A stretch of DNA of 40,504 nt from an uncultured Alphaproteobacteria bacterium (GTDB lineage Bacteria; Pseudomonadota; Alphaproteobacteria; RF32; CAG-239): positions 1 through 40,504 of the forward strand of contig CALXRP010000019.1 in assembly GCA_944390885.1 (NCBI GenBank), read 5' to 3'. The notes beneath the pieces were generated by a model, which made no database searches, was not told the DNA's origin, and worked only from the letters and a program-made list of their open reading frames with translations. The position numbers and the translations under genes were made by a program. Below are positions 19,109 through 27,969 of the stretch, piece after piece (the first letter of the stretch is position 1; every line of letters begins with the position of its first letter).

Positions 19109-19699
19109 CTAAAAATTCTTGCGAAGATCCTGATAAGTAATCCGAAGATTTTTGTTTCTCACATAAGAAACCTCCCCATCATATGCAAATTCAATGGTTA
19201 AAGCGTCGCCAATATTAGACATTTGTAAAAACTGAATGACTTCCATCTTAGTTGTTTCCGCCACCAATTTTTTACCTTTATGCATAACAACAAAAATAGC
19301 CCGCACAATAATCTCTGGCTTAGCACAAAAATGTTCTCCGTGATAAAAAGTATTTGTCAAACAAAAGGCTCTGGAAATCCGTACAAAACTGCAATTAATA
19401 CGCTGTTTGCCGATTTTTTCAAATTCTTCTGTCAAACCCAGGCTCAAATTTTCAATAGTATGCAAAAAATGTCCGGCTCGTAATAACCCGCAATCTTTAT
19501 GATATCGCAAATCAAGCAGCAGATCGTCGCCGATTTCAGAAATCATAACCAATTTAACCTCACTACCGGAAGACACCGAAAAAAAGCGGTTTCTGCCTTT
19601 TTCATCGCAAATAACAAAACTTACGCATTGTTTTGCATGGGTCGTTTCCACCTGATAATAAGGGCGTGACACTCTGACTAATTTTCCTCGCACTTTCAT
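19109..19699 (-). CDS. Hypothetical protein with two similar halves
   Basis: A 196-aa protein I cannot assign to a family. The two halves look homologous. KLVRVSRPYY (7-15) matches SFVRISRAFC (104-113), and EVKLVMISEIGDDLLLDLRY (47-66) matches EVIQFLQMSNIGDALTIEFAY (153-173). Each is followed by an Arg-containing strand (LLRAGHF, YVRNKNL). The predicted composition is beta-rich, without a signal peptide or membrane segment. This suggests a duplicated small beta domain, possibly a ligand- or nucleic-acid-binding fold, but the function is unknown. It is transcribed away from xerC and ends at its own terminator, so it appears monocistronic. Confidence 0.75.
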   Translation of the reverse strand: MKVRGKLVRVSRPYYQVETTHAKQCVSFVICDEKGRNRFFSVSSGSEVKLVMISEIGDDLLLDLRYHKDCGLLRAGHFLHTIENLSLGLTEEFEKIGKQRINCSFVRISRAFCLTNTFYHGEHFCAKPEIIVRAIFVVMHKGKKLVAETTKMEVIQFLQMSNIGDALTIEFAYDGEVSYVRNKNLRITYQDLRKNF

Positions 19700-19843
19700 A
19701 TATCGATTTTTTAATTAATAATATAATGATAATTTTCTTTGTACTACAGTCTATACTGTCATTCTATTTTTGTCTACATTTTTTTACATAACCCTATATA
19801 TATTTACGAAATAATTACTTTTTGACATTACATTATCAGCATT

Positions 19844-20785
19844 ATGAAAAAACAAATAATCTATCAGGTCGATGAAAAAATCGCTTTATTAATCGAAAAA
19901 TGGCGAAGTTGGCTGCAAAATGAGCGTTGCTACTCTCCCAACACGCTTGACGGTTATTGCCGTGACCTATCCGATTTTTTTAGCTTTTTACAAAGAAAAA
20001 ACAATGCCGTTTCCGATCTAAAAACCCTGCAGGAAACAGACATTCGAACGTTCCGCAGTTACCTTTCTTTCCGCGCCGGACGCAATCTGAGCAAAACAAC
20101 AATCGCCCGTAATATATCAACATTAAAAAATTTTTTTCGTTGGTTGGATGATAATGATATCGTCAAAAACTCGGCTTTAAGCATTATTTCTTCGCCCAAA
20201 CTCCCTAAAACATTACCCAAAGCACTGGAAATCGGGGAAACATTTAAAATTTTAAAAAAAGCCGGAAATTATTCCAAAAATGAGTGGCAGGGAGCCCGAG
20301 ACACAGCCGTTTTCACTCTATTATACGGTTGCGGCCTGCGTATCTCGGAAGCTTTATCCTTAAATTTCGGAGACATCACCCGTCAAAGCAAAATGATACG
20401 CATCAGAGGTAAAGGTAATAAAGAAAGAATTGTGCCTCTGCTACCTGTTGTCATTGACGCGATTGATGAATATGTCCAAAACTGCCCCTACCATCTCAAA
20501 AATGGCGAACCTTTGTTTGTCGGTGCTCGCGGCGAAAGATTATTGCCTCGAATCATTCAGAGGCAGATGCAAAAAATAAGGATCGCGTTGGGCCTTCCGG
20601 ATTCTTTGACGCCCCATGCTCTGCGACATTCTTTTGCAACACATTTGCTGGCCGAAGGAACAGATCTGAGATCCATTCAGGAACTGCTCGGACACAGTTC
20701 GCTGGTCACCACACAAAGATACACCGATGTTCAAACCGAAACCATAAAAAGAGAATATCAAAAAGCCAACTTGTTAGAAGATTAA
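19844..20785 (+). CDS. xerC: Tyrosine recombinase XerC
   Basis: A 313-aa chromosome-dimer resolution recombinase. The N-terminal SAM-like core-binding domain spans about 12-110 (ERCYSPNTLDGYCRDLSDF). The catalytic set is complete: R166 (YGCGLRISEA), K190 (RGKGNKERIVPL), H258 and R261 (PHALRHSFATHLL), H284 (LLGHSSL) and nucleophile Y293 (TTQRYTDV). The QELLGHSSLVTTQRYT form is closer to XerC than XerD. No Shine-Dalgarno is evident before the ATG. It is divergent from the 196-aa gene. Its location near priA, away from mobile-element genes, argues for a housekeeping XerC rather than a phage integrase. Confidence 0.9.
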   Translation: MKKQIIYQVDEKIALLIEKWRSWLQNERCYSPNTLDGYCRDLSDFFSFLQRKNNAVSDLKTLQETDIRTFRSYLSFRAGRNLSKTTIARNISTLKNFFRWLDDNDIVKNSALSIISSPKLPKTLPKALEIGETFKILKKAGNYSKNEWQGARDTAVFTLLYGCGLRISEALSLNFGDITRQSKMIRIRGKGNKERIVPLLPVVIDAIDEYVQNCPYHLKNGEPLFVGARGERLLPRIIQRQMQKIRIALGLPDSLTPHALRHSFATHLLAEGTDLRSIQELLGHSSLVTTQRYTDVQTETIKREYQKANLLED

Positions 20786-20816
20786 ATCCTACTCACAAGC
20801 TTTCTGACAACAAACA

Positions 20817-20848
20817 AAAAAGTACCGCCCTGTTCCGGCGGCACTTTT
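20817..20848. terminator. Bidirectional terminator between xerC and rpmG
   Basis: AAAGTACCGCC pairs with GGCGGCACTTT (one A-C mismatch). A run of A on the left and T on the right gives U tracts for both the plus-strand xerC and the minus-strand rpmG. Confidence 0.8.
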
Positions 20849-20878
20849 CTATTTCACTTACAAAATACGCTAAAAAAA

Positions 20879-21046
20879 CTACTTCAGTTTTTTCTCAACA
20901 AACTCTTCGTGTTTTCTGGACTTCTTGTCATATTTTTTCAAAGTCAGTTTTTCCGGATGAGTTCTCGGATTCTTTTCAGCAAGAAAAAAAGTGCCTGTAC
21001 CGGCCGTGCTTTCCATTTTTACTTTAACTTTAATTGCTTTTGCCAT
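20879..21046 (-). CDS. rpmG: 50S ribosomal protein L33
   Basis: A short 55-aa gene read directly from the minus strand: it starts MAKAIKVKVKMEST, has FLAEKNPRTHPEKL in the middle and ends RKHEEFVEKKLK. This is the alphaproteobacterial L33 pattern (KNPRT, EKL, KYD, RKH, F-E-K-K-K). It has none of the four zinc cysteines, so it is a C-minus, zinc-independent L33. The upstream ribosome site is weak (AAGAGTAAAG). It is the last gene of the rnr-S41-rpmG run; rpmG near rnr is common in Alphaproteobacteria. Confidence 0.95.
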   Translation of the reverse strand: MAKAIKVKVKMESTAGTGTFFLAEKNPRTHPEKLTLKKYDKKSRKHEEFVEKKLK

Positions 21047-21127
21047 TTTCTTTACTCTTAAAAGGTTACTAATTTAAAAACATTTGACTGCACTATACAT
21101 TTTTTTAACACAATGTCAACAACAATT

Positions 21128-22225
21128 TCATAATTTTTTATCAATCAAAACCTTAGCAACCAGAAAATCAAAAGCTTCATTTTCCCGTTTTTGCTTAGGA
21201 CAATCGGCGGCTTTTTGTTTTTGGGCCACATATTCCGGCTTTTGCTTATCCCCCATATATGCCGTACAAATATCCGGCAACAAACCGCTTTCCGCGACCG
21301 GAGCGCCCGATGGCCCGAAAATCGCGGCAGTCGTCAGAGAAAGACGGGAACCGTTTTCCAAATCTGTCAATGTCTGCACCGTCCCTTTGCCGAAAGTTCG
21401 CGTTCCGATAAGTTTGGCCCGTCCTTGCTCCTGCAGGCTCAAAGCCAGAGCCTCGGCAGAAGAAGCCGTATCGGCATCAACAAGAACGACCAGCGTTTTT
21501 TTATCCCATTCACCGCCAGGCCGCGCATTATAAAATTTTTCTTCATTCCCCGCCATATTCTTAACAGATGCAATTATCCCGTCATCCAAAAACATATCGG
21601 CAATTTCGGCCATAGCTGCCAAAGAGCCGCCCGAGCTTCCTCGCAAATCTAAAATCATCCCGGAAGCATCTTTTTCATTTTCAATCGCCTGACGCAACAA
21701 CTGTGCACTGTCTTGATCAAAAACCTTTATCTTAACATACACCAGCCCTTCCCGCCGAGAAAAAGAAAAAGCCCTGCGCGGAGAAAAAGCATCTTCACCG
21801 GCCAAATCCATCGCTTTATAATATTTCGAACCATCTTTCAACGCTGCCGTCACGGACGCCAGCATTTCATCAGCTGCCTCAAAATCATACAATGAAACTT
21901 TTTCGGAAACTCTCTTAACTTCATTAAGCACATCTTCGGCCAAAGCTGCCCAGTCTTCTGCATTATCTTGCTCAGGCTTGCGCAGGCTCTTAACCATTCT
22001 GCCGTCATAATACACGGTCACACGACCGGCCTGCATACCAAACTTCAACCTGCCATCCATTTTCTGCAGCCCCTTAAAGGCCTCCTCGACCATCCTGTCA
22101 TAACTCAAACGCTGCGGATTTTCCTCATGTATTTTTTCAAAAACTGACAAAAGAACATCATAATCAGCCTTTGCCGGCAAAGCTACCGACATCATCATAA
22201 ACAATATAAAAACAAAACCGCGCAT
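21128..22225 (-). CDS. S41-family (C-terminal processing) serine peptidase
   Basis: A 365-aa exported protease. Residues 1-20 form a signal peptide (GFVFILFMMMSVALPAKA). The S41 catalytic core spans about 158-340, with MILDLRGSSGG, the nucleophile region DADTASSAEALALS (S255) and the general base K280 in GTRTFGKGTVQ; the Ser-Lys spacing of 25 fits the Ser/Lys dyad of tail-specific proteases. I see no PDZ domain between the helical N-terminal part and the core, so it differs from standard CtpA. An AGGAGAGG ribosome site precedes the ATG. It lies between rnr and rpmG on the same strand. Confidence 0.85.
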   Translation of the reverse strand: MRGFVFILFMMMSVALPAKADYDVLLSVFEKIHEENPQRLSYDRMVEEAFKGLQKMDGRLKFGMQAGRVTVYYDGRMVKSLRKPEQDNAEDWAALAEDVLNEVKRVSEKVSLYDFEAADEMLASVTAALKDGSKYYKAMDLAGEDAFSPRRAFSFSRREGLVYVKIKVFDQDSAQLLRQAIENEKDASGMILDLRGSSGGSLAAMAEIADMFLDDGIIASVKNMAGNEEKFYNARPGGEWDKKTLVVLVDADTASSAEALALSLQEQGRAKLIGTRTFGKGTVQTLTDLENGSRLSLTTAAIFGPSGAPVAESGLLPDICTAYMGDKQKPEYVAQKQKAADCPKQKRENEAFDFLVAKVLIDKKL

Positions 22226-22287
22226 AAAAACCTCTCCTGTTTTTCATTTTGCTCCGGAAAATCGTTTTTGACAAGCCCGGCCGAAAC

Positions 22288-24240
22288 TTATTCCCCGTAA
22301 AGCCGAAAAACAAGTCCGCCTGTTGCCGGATTGGCCTCTTTCAAAACGGCTTTGATTTTGTCACCGAGATGAAATTCCCGCTTGCTTCTTGCTCCCCGCA
22401 AAAAGAGCTTATTTTCCGGCAAAATATAATGATCTGCCGGCAATGTTTTCATAAGGATCAAGCCCTCTGCTCCAATCTCGTTCACTCTGACAAAAATCCC
22501 GGCCGTACTGAACCCCGTAATAACCACATCAAACACTTGTCCCCGAGCCGGACTAAGATATTCCGCCAAATACCGCGACAACATTTCTCTTTCGGCATTA
22601 ACGGCTTTTCTTTCTGTTTCGGAAATATGAACCCCGATATCCTCAAACACCCCGACATCGGTTTTGTCCTCCAGTCCTCCGCCGTCCGGAAGCTTTAAAG
22701 CTTTTATCAATGCCCGGTGAATCAGCAGATCGGCATAACGGCGGATTGGCGACGTAAAATGTACATAATCTTTCAGCCCCAGTCCGAAATGGCCGATATT
22801 ATGCGGACTATACACGGCCTGAGACTGCATGCGCAAGATCAAATCGCTGATACCCGACTGCAGCCCGCGCTTTTCACAAGCCGCGGCAATTTTGTTAAAA
22901 TGCCCGGGCTTTATGGCAGAAACATCGGGAAGTTTCATCTTCAGTTCCTTTAGCAGACCTTCCAAATCCGGCAGCCTTTCCGCCCGCGGTTTGTCATGGA
23001 TCCGGTACATAACCGGAACCTTCTTTTTCTTCAAAGTCTGAGCAGCAGCAACATTTGCCGCAATCATAAATTCTTCAACAATTTTCTCGCTTTCCAGATG
23101 AGGACATTTTTCCACAAACTTAACCGCCCCGGATTTATCAAACTTAACCTTAAATTCATCTGTTTCCAACTCCAGCGCGCCACGTTTTTTCCGCGCTTTT
23201 TCCAAAGCCTGATACGCTTCCCAAAGGGGCATGATAACCGGATAAAAAAGCGGGGCTGTCTTGTCATTCCGCCGTCCGTCCAATGCCTCTTGCACTTCAC
23301 CATAAGTCAATCTCTCGGCTGATCGAATAACCGCCCGATGAAAATTATGGCTCAATATTTTGCCGTCATTGTCAATTTCAATAAAACAAGCCAAAACCGG
23401 ACGTTTTTCCCTCGGCCGCAACGAACACAAATCATTACTCAGAATTTCCGGCAGCATCGGCACAACCATATCCGGCAAATAAACCGAATTTCCGCGTTTA
23501 TAAGCCTCCCTGTCCAGCTCGGATAAATGCCGCACATAAAAAGCCACATCGGCAATCGCCACCCCGAGCCGAAAGCCGGACGGCGTCTTTTCCGCCCAAA
23601 CGGCATCATCAAAATCTTTTGAATCTTCGCCGTCAATCGTCACAAACGGCAAATTTGTCAGATCCAACCGCACTGCCGGATCAAAATCAGGCATTTTTTT
23701 AGTCTCTTTATTCACTTTAGTAGGAAAAACATATGGAATTTCGTACTTATCCAGAACCAAAGCCGAAGTCGCCCGATGAAGATCAAACGGCCCGATAACC
23801 CGAATAACATGCGCATTTTTAAATCGCCTGTCGCCTTCCAGAAAAAAGCTGATAAAATCACCGTTTTTCACACCTTTGCAAGAACTCAGCCAATAAGTTT
23901 CGTGTGAATTCTTTTCCGTGCAGACAACCAAGGCTCTCTCGCCGTGTTTTTCAACAACACCGTAGCGTTTTTCCACAAAATCATCCAAACTCCCGAGACG
24001 AATAACCGGGCAAGCCGTTAAGACGCCATGCAGATAAAAAAGTTTTGCCAGCACCACGTCACCTGTCATCAGCGCCGACTTCATCTTCTTGTTCGGCTGC
24101 ACATAAATCGCCGCGCCGGAAGGATTATGCTTTTCGCTGACTGTTTGCCCAAGCAACTCTCCGTCTTCCGTTTCGCCGCAAATTTTAATTTTTATCAGTT
24201 CCGGCAGCCGTCGTTTGCTTTTTTTAATTCTCTTTGCCAT
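22288..24240 (-). CDS. rnr: Ribonuclease R (RNB-family 3'-5' exoribonuclease)
   Basis: A 650-aa RNase II/R family enzyme. Cold-shock-like OB regions occupy the first ~165 residues. The RNB catalytic domain has the metal-binding run TIDGEDSKDFDDAVWAE (D203, D206, D211, D212), FMIAANVAAAQTL, YRIHDKP and HFTSPIRRYADLLIHRAL. A C-terminal S1 domain follows (FDVVITGFSTAGIFVRVNEIGAEGLI). It lacks the long basic C-terminal tail and part of the N-terminal region of E. coli RNase R. The ATG overlaps the xthA stop (TGATG). Confidence 0.93.
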   Translation of the reverse strand: MAKRIKKSKRRLPELIKIKICGETEDGELLGQTVSEKHNPSGAAIYVQPNKKMKSALMTGDVVLAKLFYLHGVLTACPVIRLGSLDDFVEKRYGVVEKHGERALVVCTEKNSHETYWLSSCKGVKNGDFISFFLEGDRRFKNAHVIRVIGPFDLHRATSALVLDKYEIPYVFPTKVNKETKKMPDFDPAVRLDLTNLPFVTIDGEDSKDFDDAVWAEKTPSGFRLGVAIADVAFYVRHLSELDREAYKRGNSVYLPDMVVPMLPEILSNDLCSLRPREKRPVLACFIEIDNDGKILSHNFHRAVIRSAERLTYGEVQEALDGRRNDKTAPLFYPVIMPLWEAYQALEKARKKRGALELETDEFKVKFDKSGAVKFVEKCPHLESEKIVEEFMIAANVAAAQTLKKKKVPVMYRIHDKPRAERLPDLEGLLKELKMKLPDVSAIKPGHFNKIAAACEKRGLQSGISDLILRMQSQAVYSPHNIGHFGLGLKDYVHFTSPIRRYADLLIHRALIKALKLPDGGGLEDKTDVGVFEDIGVHISETERKAVNAEREMLSRYLAEYLSPARGQVFDVVITGFSTAGIFVRVNEIGAEGLILMKTLPADHYILPENKLFLRGARSKREFHLGDKIKAVLKEANPATGGLVFRLYGE

Positions 24241-25034
24241 CAGCTTTTCAACTCAACTATCAACGGCGTATGATCAGAAGGTTTAACGCCGCGCCGGGGA
24301 TCCTTGTCAACTTCGCAAAACAACAACCTGTCGGCAGCTTGCGGCGAAAGCATCATATAATCGATTCGCATTCCGTTGTCCGCCGGAAAAGCCTGCCCGG
24401 CATAATCCCAAAACGTATAACCTTTTTCCTGCGGATGCAAAAGCCGAAAAGCGTCATAAAACCCAAGATACCGGATAGCCGTCAGCTTTTGTCGAACTTC
24501 TTCCCTGCATAAAGCATTATTCAAGAAAGCCTTCTCATCATAAACATCTTCCGCCGTCAAGATTACGTTAAAATCACCGCCGAGCAAAACCGGTCTGCTC
24601 AACTGCAGCAAATCTTTTGCATGCTCATATAAAGCATCCATCCATTTCAACTTATAAACATATTTGCTGTCATCGTCAGGATGATTATACGGAGGATTCC
24701 CGTTCGGCAGATAGACCGATGCCGCACGCCAGACCTCACCGCCCGCTTCTGTTTCCACTTCCAAATACCGGGCTTGCTCGTCTTTCAAGCCGGGCAGACC
24801 TTCTTCAATCACCTTTATCTTTTTCTTAGAAAGAACAGCCACACCGTTATAACTTTTCTGCCCAAGGATTGCCGCCTCATACCCCAGGGCCTGCAGCTCA
24901 AAAAACGGAAAACCGTCATATTCGGTCTTAATTTCCTGCAGCAAAACAATATCAGGACTTTTCTCCCTTAGCCAACAAGCCAGGTTCTCCATCCGGGCAT
25001 TAATCGAATTCACATTATATGTCGCTGCAATCAT
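24240..25034 (-). CDS. xthA: Exodeoxyribonuclease III (AP endonuclease)
   Basis: A 264-aa ExoIII-type endonuclease/exonuclease/phosphatase-fold enzyme for base-excision repair. Motifs: TYNVNSINAR, DIVLLQEIKTE (metal Glu), SYNGVAVLSKKK, LLGGDFNVILTAEDVYD, GLHP-equivalent region with GYTFWDYAGQAF, RIDYMMLSP, and the C-terminal SDHTPLIVEL with the catalytic Asp-His. It is the first gene of the minus-strand unit xthA-rnr-S41-rpmG, divergent from dgt across a 79-bp gap. Confidence 0.95.
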   Translation of the reverse strand: MIAATYNVNSINARMENLACWLREKSPDIVLLQEIKTEYDGFPFFELQALGYEAAILGQKSYNGVAVLSKKKIKVIEEGLPGLKDEQARYLEVETEAGGEVWRAASVYLPNGNPPYNHPDDDSKYVYKLKWMDALYEHAKDLLQLSRPVLLGGDFNVILTAEDVYDEKAFLNNALCREEVRQKLTAIRYLGFYDAFRLLHPQEKGYTFWDYAGQAFPADNGMRIDYMMLSPQAADRLLFCEVDKDPRRGVKPSDHTPLIVELKS

Positions 25035-25113
25035 TTTCTTTTTACCTTTTATTTAATCATTTCGCTTATACTCTTACAACGGATTAAAAATATTTTCAAG
25101 GAAAGATCATCTC

Positions 25114-26268
25114 ATGGAACTCGCTTCTTATGCAACCCAGCCGGAACAGAGCCGCGGCCGGCTTTATCCTGATTTTGTCAATCTTATCCGCTCGCCGTTC
25201 CAACGCGACCGTGACCGGCTGATTCACTCTTCCGCCTTTCGCCGCCTTGACGGAAAAACCCAGGTTTTTGCCTATCACGAAGGCAAAAACTACCGCACCC
25301 GGCTGACTCACAGCATTGAAGTCGCCCAAATTACCCGCACTTTATGCAAAAGCCTCGGATTAAACGAAGAATTGGGAGAAGCCATTGCCCTGGATCATGA
25401 TCTCGGACATTCCCCTTTTGGACACGCCGGAGAACGCGGTCTGCAAAAAGTCATGAAAAAATATGGCGGTTTTGACCACAACGTTCAGGCTTTAAAAATT
25501 GTAACCAAACTGGAAACCCATTACCCGGACTTTCCCGGGCTGAATCTGACTTGGGAAACCCTCGAAGGAACGGTCAAACATAACGGACCTGTCAAAGGCT
25601 CTCTCAATGGCTACCTCAAACAGTTCAACAAGACCTTTGACCTCGACTTAAAACGCTACCCGTCATTAGAAGCCCAAATTGCCGCCAATGCCGATGACAT
25701 TGCCTATTTGAATCATGATATTGAAGACGGGTTCCGCGCCGGATTTTATACATTGGAACAAATGCAAGAACTGCCTTTCATCAAAGAAATCTTGGACAAC
25801 CTGCATAAAAAGCATCCCGATTCCGATACCAATGTCTGCATCTATGCCGTCACCCGGAATACAATTGCCAAAATGGTTTTTGACCTGCTGGACAATACCA
25901 AAGCCAACCTGCAAAAATACAATATAAAAACAGCTGAAGACGTTCGAAAGCATAATGATTTTCTCGTCTGTTTTTCCCCAAAAGTTGACTCTGAAATCAC
26001 CCGGCTCCGCACATTTTTAAAAGAACATTTTTATACACACACCAACGTGGTCCGGATGGATATGAAATCACAAAAAATCATTGAAGAATTATTTAATGTC
26101 TTCATGTCCGACTGGAAGCTCCTTCCGGATTCCGAGCGCCGTTTTTTAACCTCGCAAAGTACTGAAAATCAAATTGCGGATATTATATGCACTTATATTG
26201 CCAACATGACGGATATGTATGCAATTGAAGAACACCAAAAACTTTTTGACAACCTGACCCGTTTTTAA
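25114..26268 (+). CDS. dgt: Deoxyguanosinetriphosphate triphosphohydrolase-like protein
   Basis: A 384-aa HD-domain dNTPase. The metal motifs are in order: YRTRLTHSIEVAQITRTL (His), LDHDLGHSPFGHAGE (the HD pair and following His), then NADDIAYLNHDIEDGFRAG with the fourth ligand. It releases triphosphate from dGTP or other dNTPs and shapes nucleotide pools. AAGGAAAG lies upstream of the ATG. In related genomes argS often follows; here a SPOR protein follows directly. Confidence 0.93.
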   Translation: MELASYATQPEQSRGRLYPDFVNLIRSPFQRDRDRLIHSSAFRRLDGKTQVFAYHEGKNYRTRLTHSIEVAQITRTLCKSLGLNEELGEAIALDHDLGHSPFGHAGERGLQKVMKKYGGFDHNVQALKIVTKLETHYPDFPGLNLTWETLEGTVKHNGPVKGSLNGYLKQFNKTFDLDLKRYPSLEAQIAANADDIAYLNHDIEDGFRAGFYTLEQMQELPFIKEILDNLHKKHPDSDTNVCIYAVTRNTIAKMVFDLLDNTKANLQKYNIKTAEDVRKHNDFLVCFSPKVDSEITRLRTFLKEHFYTHTNVVRMDMKSQKIIEELFNVFMSDWKLLPDSERRFLTSQSTENQIADIICTYIANMTDMYAIEEHQKLFDNLTRF

Positions 26269-26342
26269 CGCCGTTGTTAAAAAATTATAAAGCTTTTGCA
26301 ATTATACTCAAAACCAAATAAACACTTTTGGGAGATAATAAA

Positions 26343-27299
26343 ATGTTTCCGGGCCTTCCTGATGATAATAAAGACAACCGCATAACGGCCGAAAAATTCA
26401 GCGAACTCCGCCAGAATATTGACAGCCAGAACAACTTTGTATTTGAAGAACGCCGAAGCGATCTGAACCGTTCCAAAAACGTATTTATCGGAGCCGTTTC
26501 CGGCGTTATCCTGGCCGGCATTGTCGGCTGGTTTGTTCTCTCGCCCCGTTATGCTCAGAATGACACGGCCGAAATTCCCGTTATCAGACGTCCTCAGGCC
26601 GCCGTAAAAGTTCAGCCCAGTGATCCCGGCGGCATGGAGATTCTCAACCAGGACAAAACCGTTTATGACATTATCGATAAAAAATCAGCCGGTGAAAAAG
26701 CATCGGTAGAAAAACTTCTGCCGCCGCCCGAAGAGCCGCAAATTCCAGTTATCTCCGCCGCAGCACCGACAGCCGAAACCAATACGGCATCAAATGGCGC
26801 AATAGAAGTAAAAAAATCAGAAGTCAAAACTGCGGAAGAAATCAAAGAAGCGGAACCGTCTCAGGTTCTGATTTCTCAGGCTCAGGAAATCATTAAAACC
26901 GAAGAAAAGAAAAATGCCGCCCCGGCTCAACCGGAAAAACAACCGGCACCGACACCAAAAGAAGAAAAGAAAATAACCAACCTGCCATCCATTGCTGCGG
27001 TTGAAGCTCAACCTGCCACTCCGTCTGTGGCAGAAAACAACAAAATTGCTGCCGGACAGTGGACCGTTCAACTAATGTCTTCACCTAACCAGAAAGCTGT
27101 TCAGTCTTCTTGGAGCAATTTGAGCAAAAAACATACATTTCTTGCTTCTTTACCGCATGAAATCGAAGCTGCAGACTTAGGCGCCAAAGGAACTTATTAC
27201 CGTCTGTATGCCGGAGCATTTGCCGACCGCGCCGGTGCTGATAATTTATGCGGACAAATCAAAAATGCCGGCGGCAGCTGTATTGTAAAGAAAAAATAA
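26343..27299 (+). CDS. SPOR-domain cell-division/peptidoglycan-binding protein
   Basis: A 318-aa bitopic protein. A cytoplasmic N terminus of about 45 residues is followed by one membrane span (VFIGAVSGVILAGIVGWFVL), a long Pro/Glu/Lys/Ala-rich periplasmic linker, and a C-terminal SPOR domain from about residue 242 (GQWTVQLMSSPNQKAVQSSW ... YYRLYAGAFADRAGADNLC). SPOR domains bind denuded glycan at division sites, which places this protein at the septum. The ATG at 26343 follows GGGAG at 8 nt; a TTG five codons upstream is inside that ribosome site. It heads a unit with the M50 gene and nagZ. Confidence 0.88.
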   Translation: MFPGLPDDNKDNRITAEKFSELRQNIDSQNNFVFEERRSDLNRSKNVFIGAVSGVILAGIVGWFVLSPRYAQNDTAEIPVIRRPQAAVKVQPSDPGGMEILNQDKTVYDIIDKKSAGEKASVEKLLPPPEEPQIPVISAAAPTAETNTASNGAIEVKKSEVKTAEEIKEAEPSQVLISQAQEIIKTEEKKNAAPAQPEKQPAPTPKEEKKITNLPSIAAVEAQPATPSVAENNKIAAGQWTVQLMSSPNQKAVQSSWSNLSKKHTFLASLPHEIEAADLGAKGTYYRLYAGAFADRAGADNLCGQIKNAGGSCIVKKK

Positions 27300-27303
27300 G
27301 CCC

Positions 27304-27960
27304 ATGGCAGCCGGTTTGATCATAAGCCTCTGTGCGGCAATCATTGCCATCGTCGCCCATGAAATTTCCCACGGCTGGGCTGCCCGGCTTTTGGGCGACG
27401 ATACGGCATATCGCATGAACCGCCTGTCATTAAACCCGCTGCATCATGTCGATCCGTTCGGTACCATTCTGCTTCCGGCCATATTAAGCCTTTCTCACTT
27501 GCCGGTATTCGGTTGGGCCAAACCGGTTCCTGTCGACTTCTCCCGCCTTCGCAACTCAACTTGGGCCGTTGTCATAGTCGCTGCGGCCGGAATTGTGACC
27601 AACCTGATTTTGGCCTTTATCTCCGCGTCATTGATTGTTTTTTATGCCCCGCTGATGCCGGATGCATTAAAAGCCTTTTTTTCGGCGTTCACAATCGTCA
27701 ACCTGGTTTTGGCATTATTTAATCTGATTCCCGTTCCGCCGCTTGACGGATCAAAAATATTTTTCGGTTGGATTCAAAAACCATGGGCTCAAAAATACGT
27801 TTTATTCGAACGGCAGATGATAATACCGTTATTATTCGTTCTGATAATTCTCCCCTGGCTCAGCCGGCAGTTTGGTTTTGGCAGCGACATTCTCACCGCT
27901 TATTTCAATTATGGGCTTGAGCTCTTGTTCCGCTTTATCCGTTTTATCTACGCACTTTAG
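27304..27960 (+). CDS. M50-family (site-2-protease-like) membrane metallopeptidase
   Basis: A 218-aa polytopic protein. The zinc motif HEISHGW lies in the first membrane region, NPLHHVDPFGTILLPA follows, and the third metal-site motif NLIPVPPLDGSKIF is near residue 145. Several hydrophobic segments surround them. It is the short form without PDZ or CBS domains (YwhC/Rv1-type). Substrate unknown; intramembrane proteolysis is expected. It starts 4 nt after the SPOR gene and ends 9 nt before nagZ, so they are probably co-transcribed. Its ribosome site is weak, consistent with coupling. Confidence 0.88.
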   Translation: MAAGLIISLCAAIIAIVAHEISHGWAARLLGDDTAYRMNRLSLNPLHHVDPFGTILLPAILSLSHLPVFGWAKPVPVDFSRLRNSTWAVVIVAAAGIVTNLILAFISASLIVFYAPLMPDALKAFFSAFTIVNLVLALFNLIPVPPLDGSKIFFGWIQKPWAQKYVLFERQMIIPLLFVLIILPWLSRQFGFGSDILTAYFNYGLELLFRFIRFIYAL

Positions 27961-27969
27961 GAGAAAACC

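Noticed and set aside
19844..20785. xerC as the integrase of a mobile island linked to the tRNA repeat
   Set aside because: It is 19 kb from the tRNA, carries the XerC-type C-terminal motif, and is surrounded by housekeeping genes.
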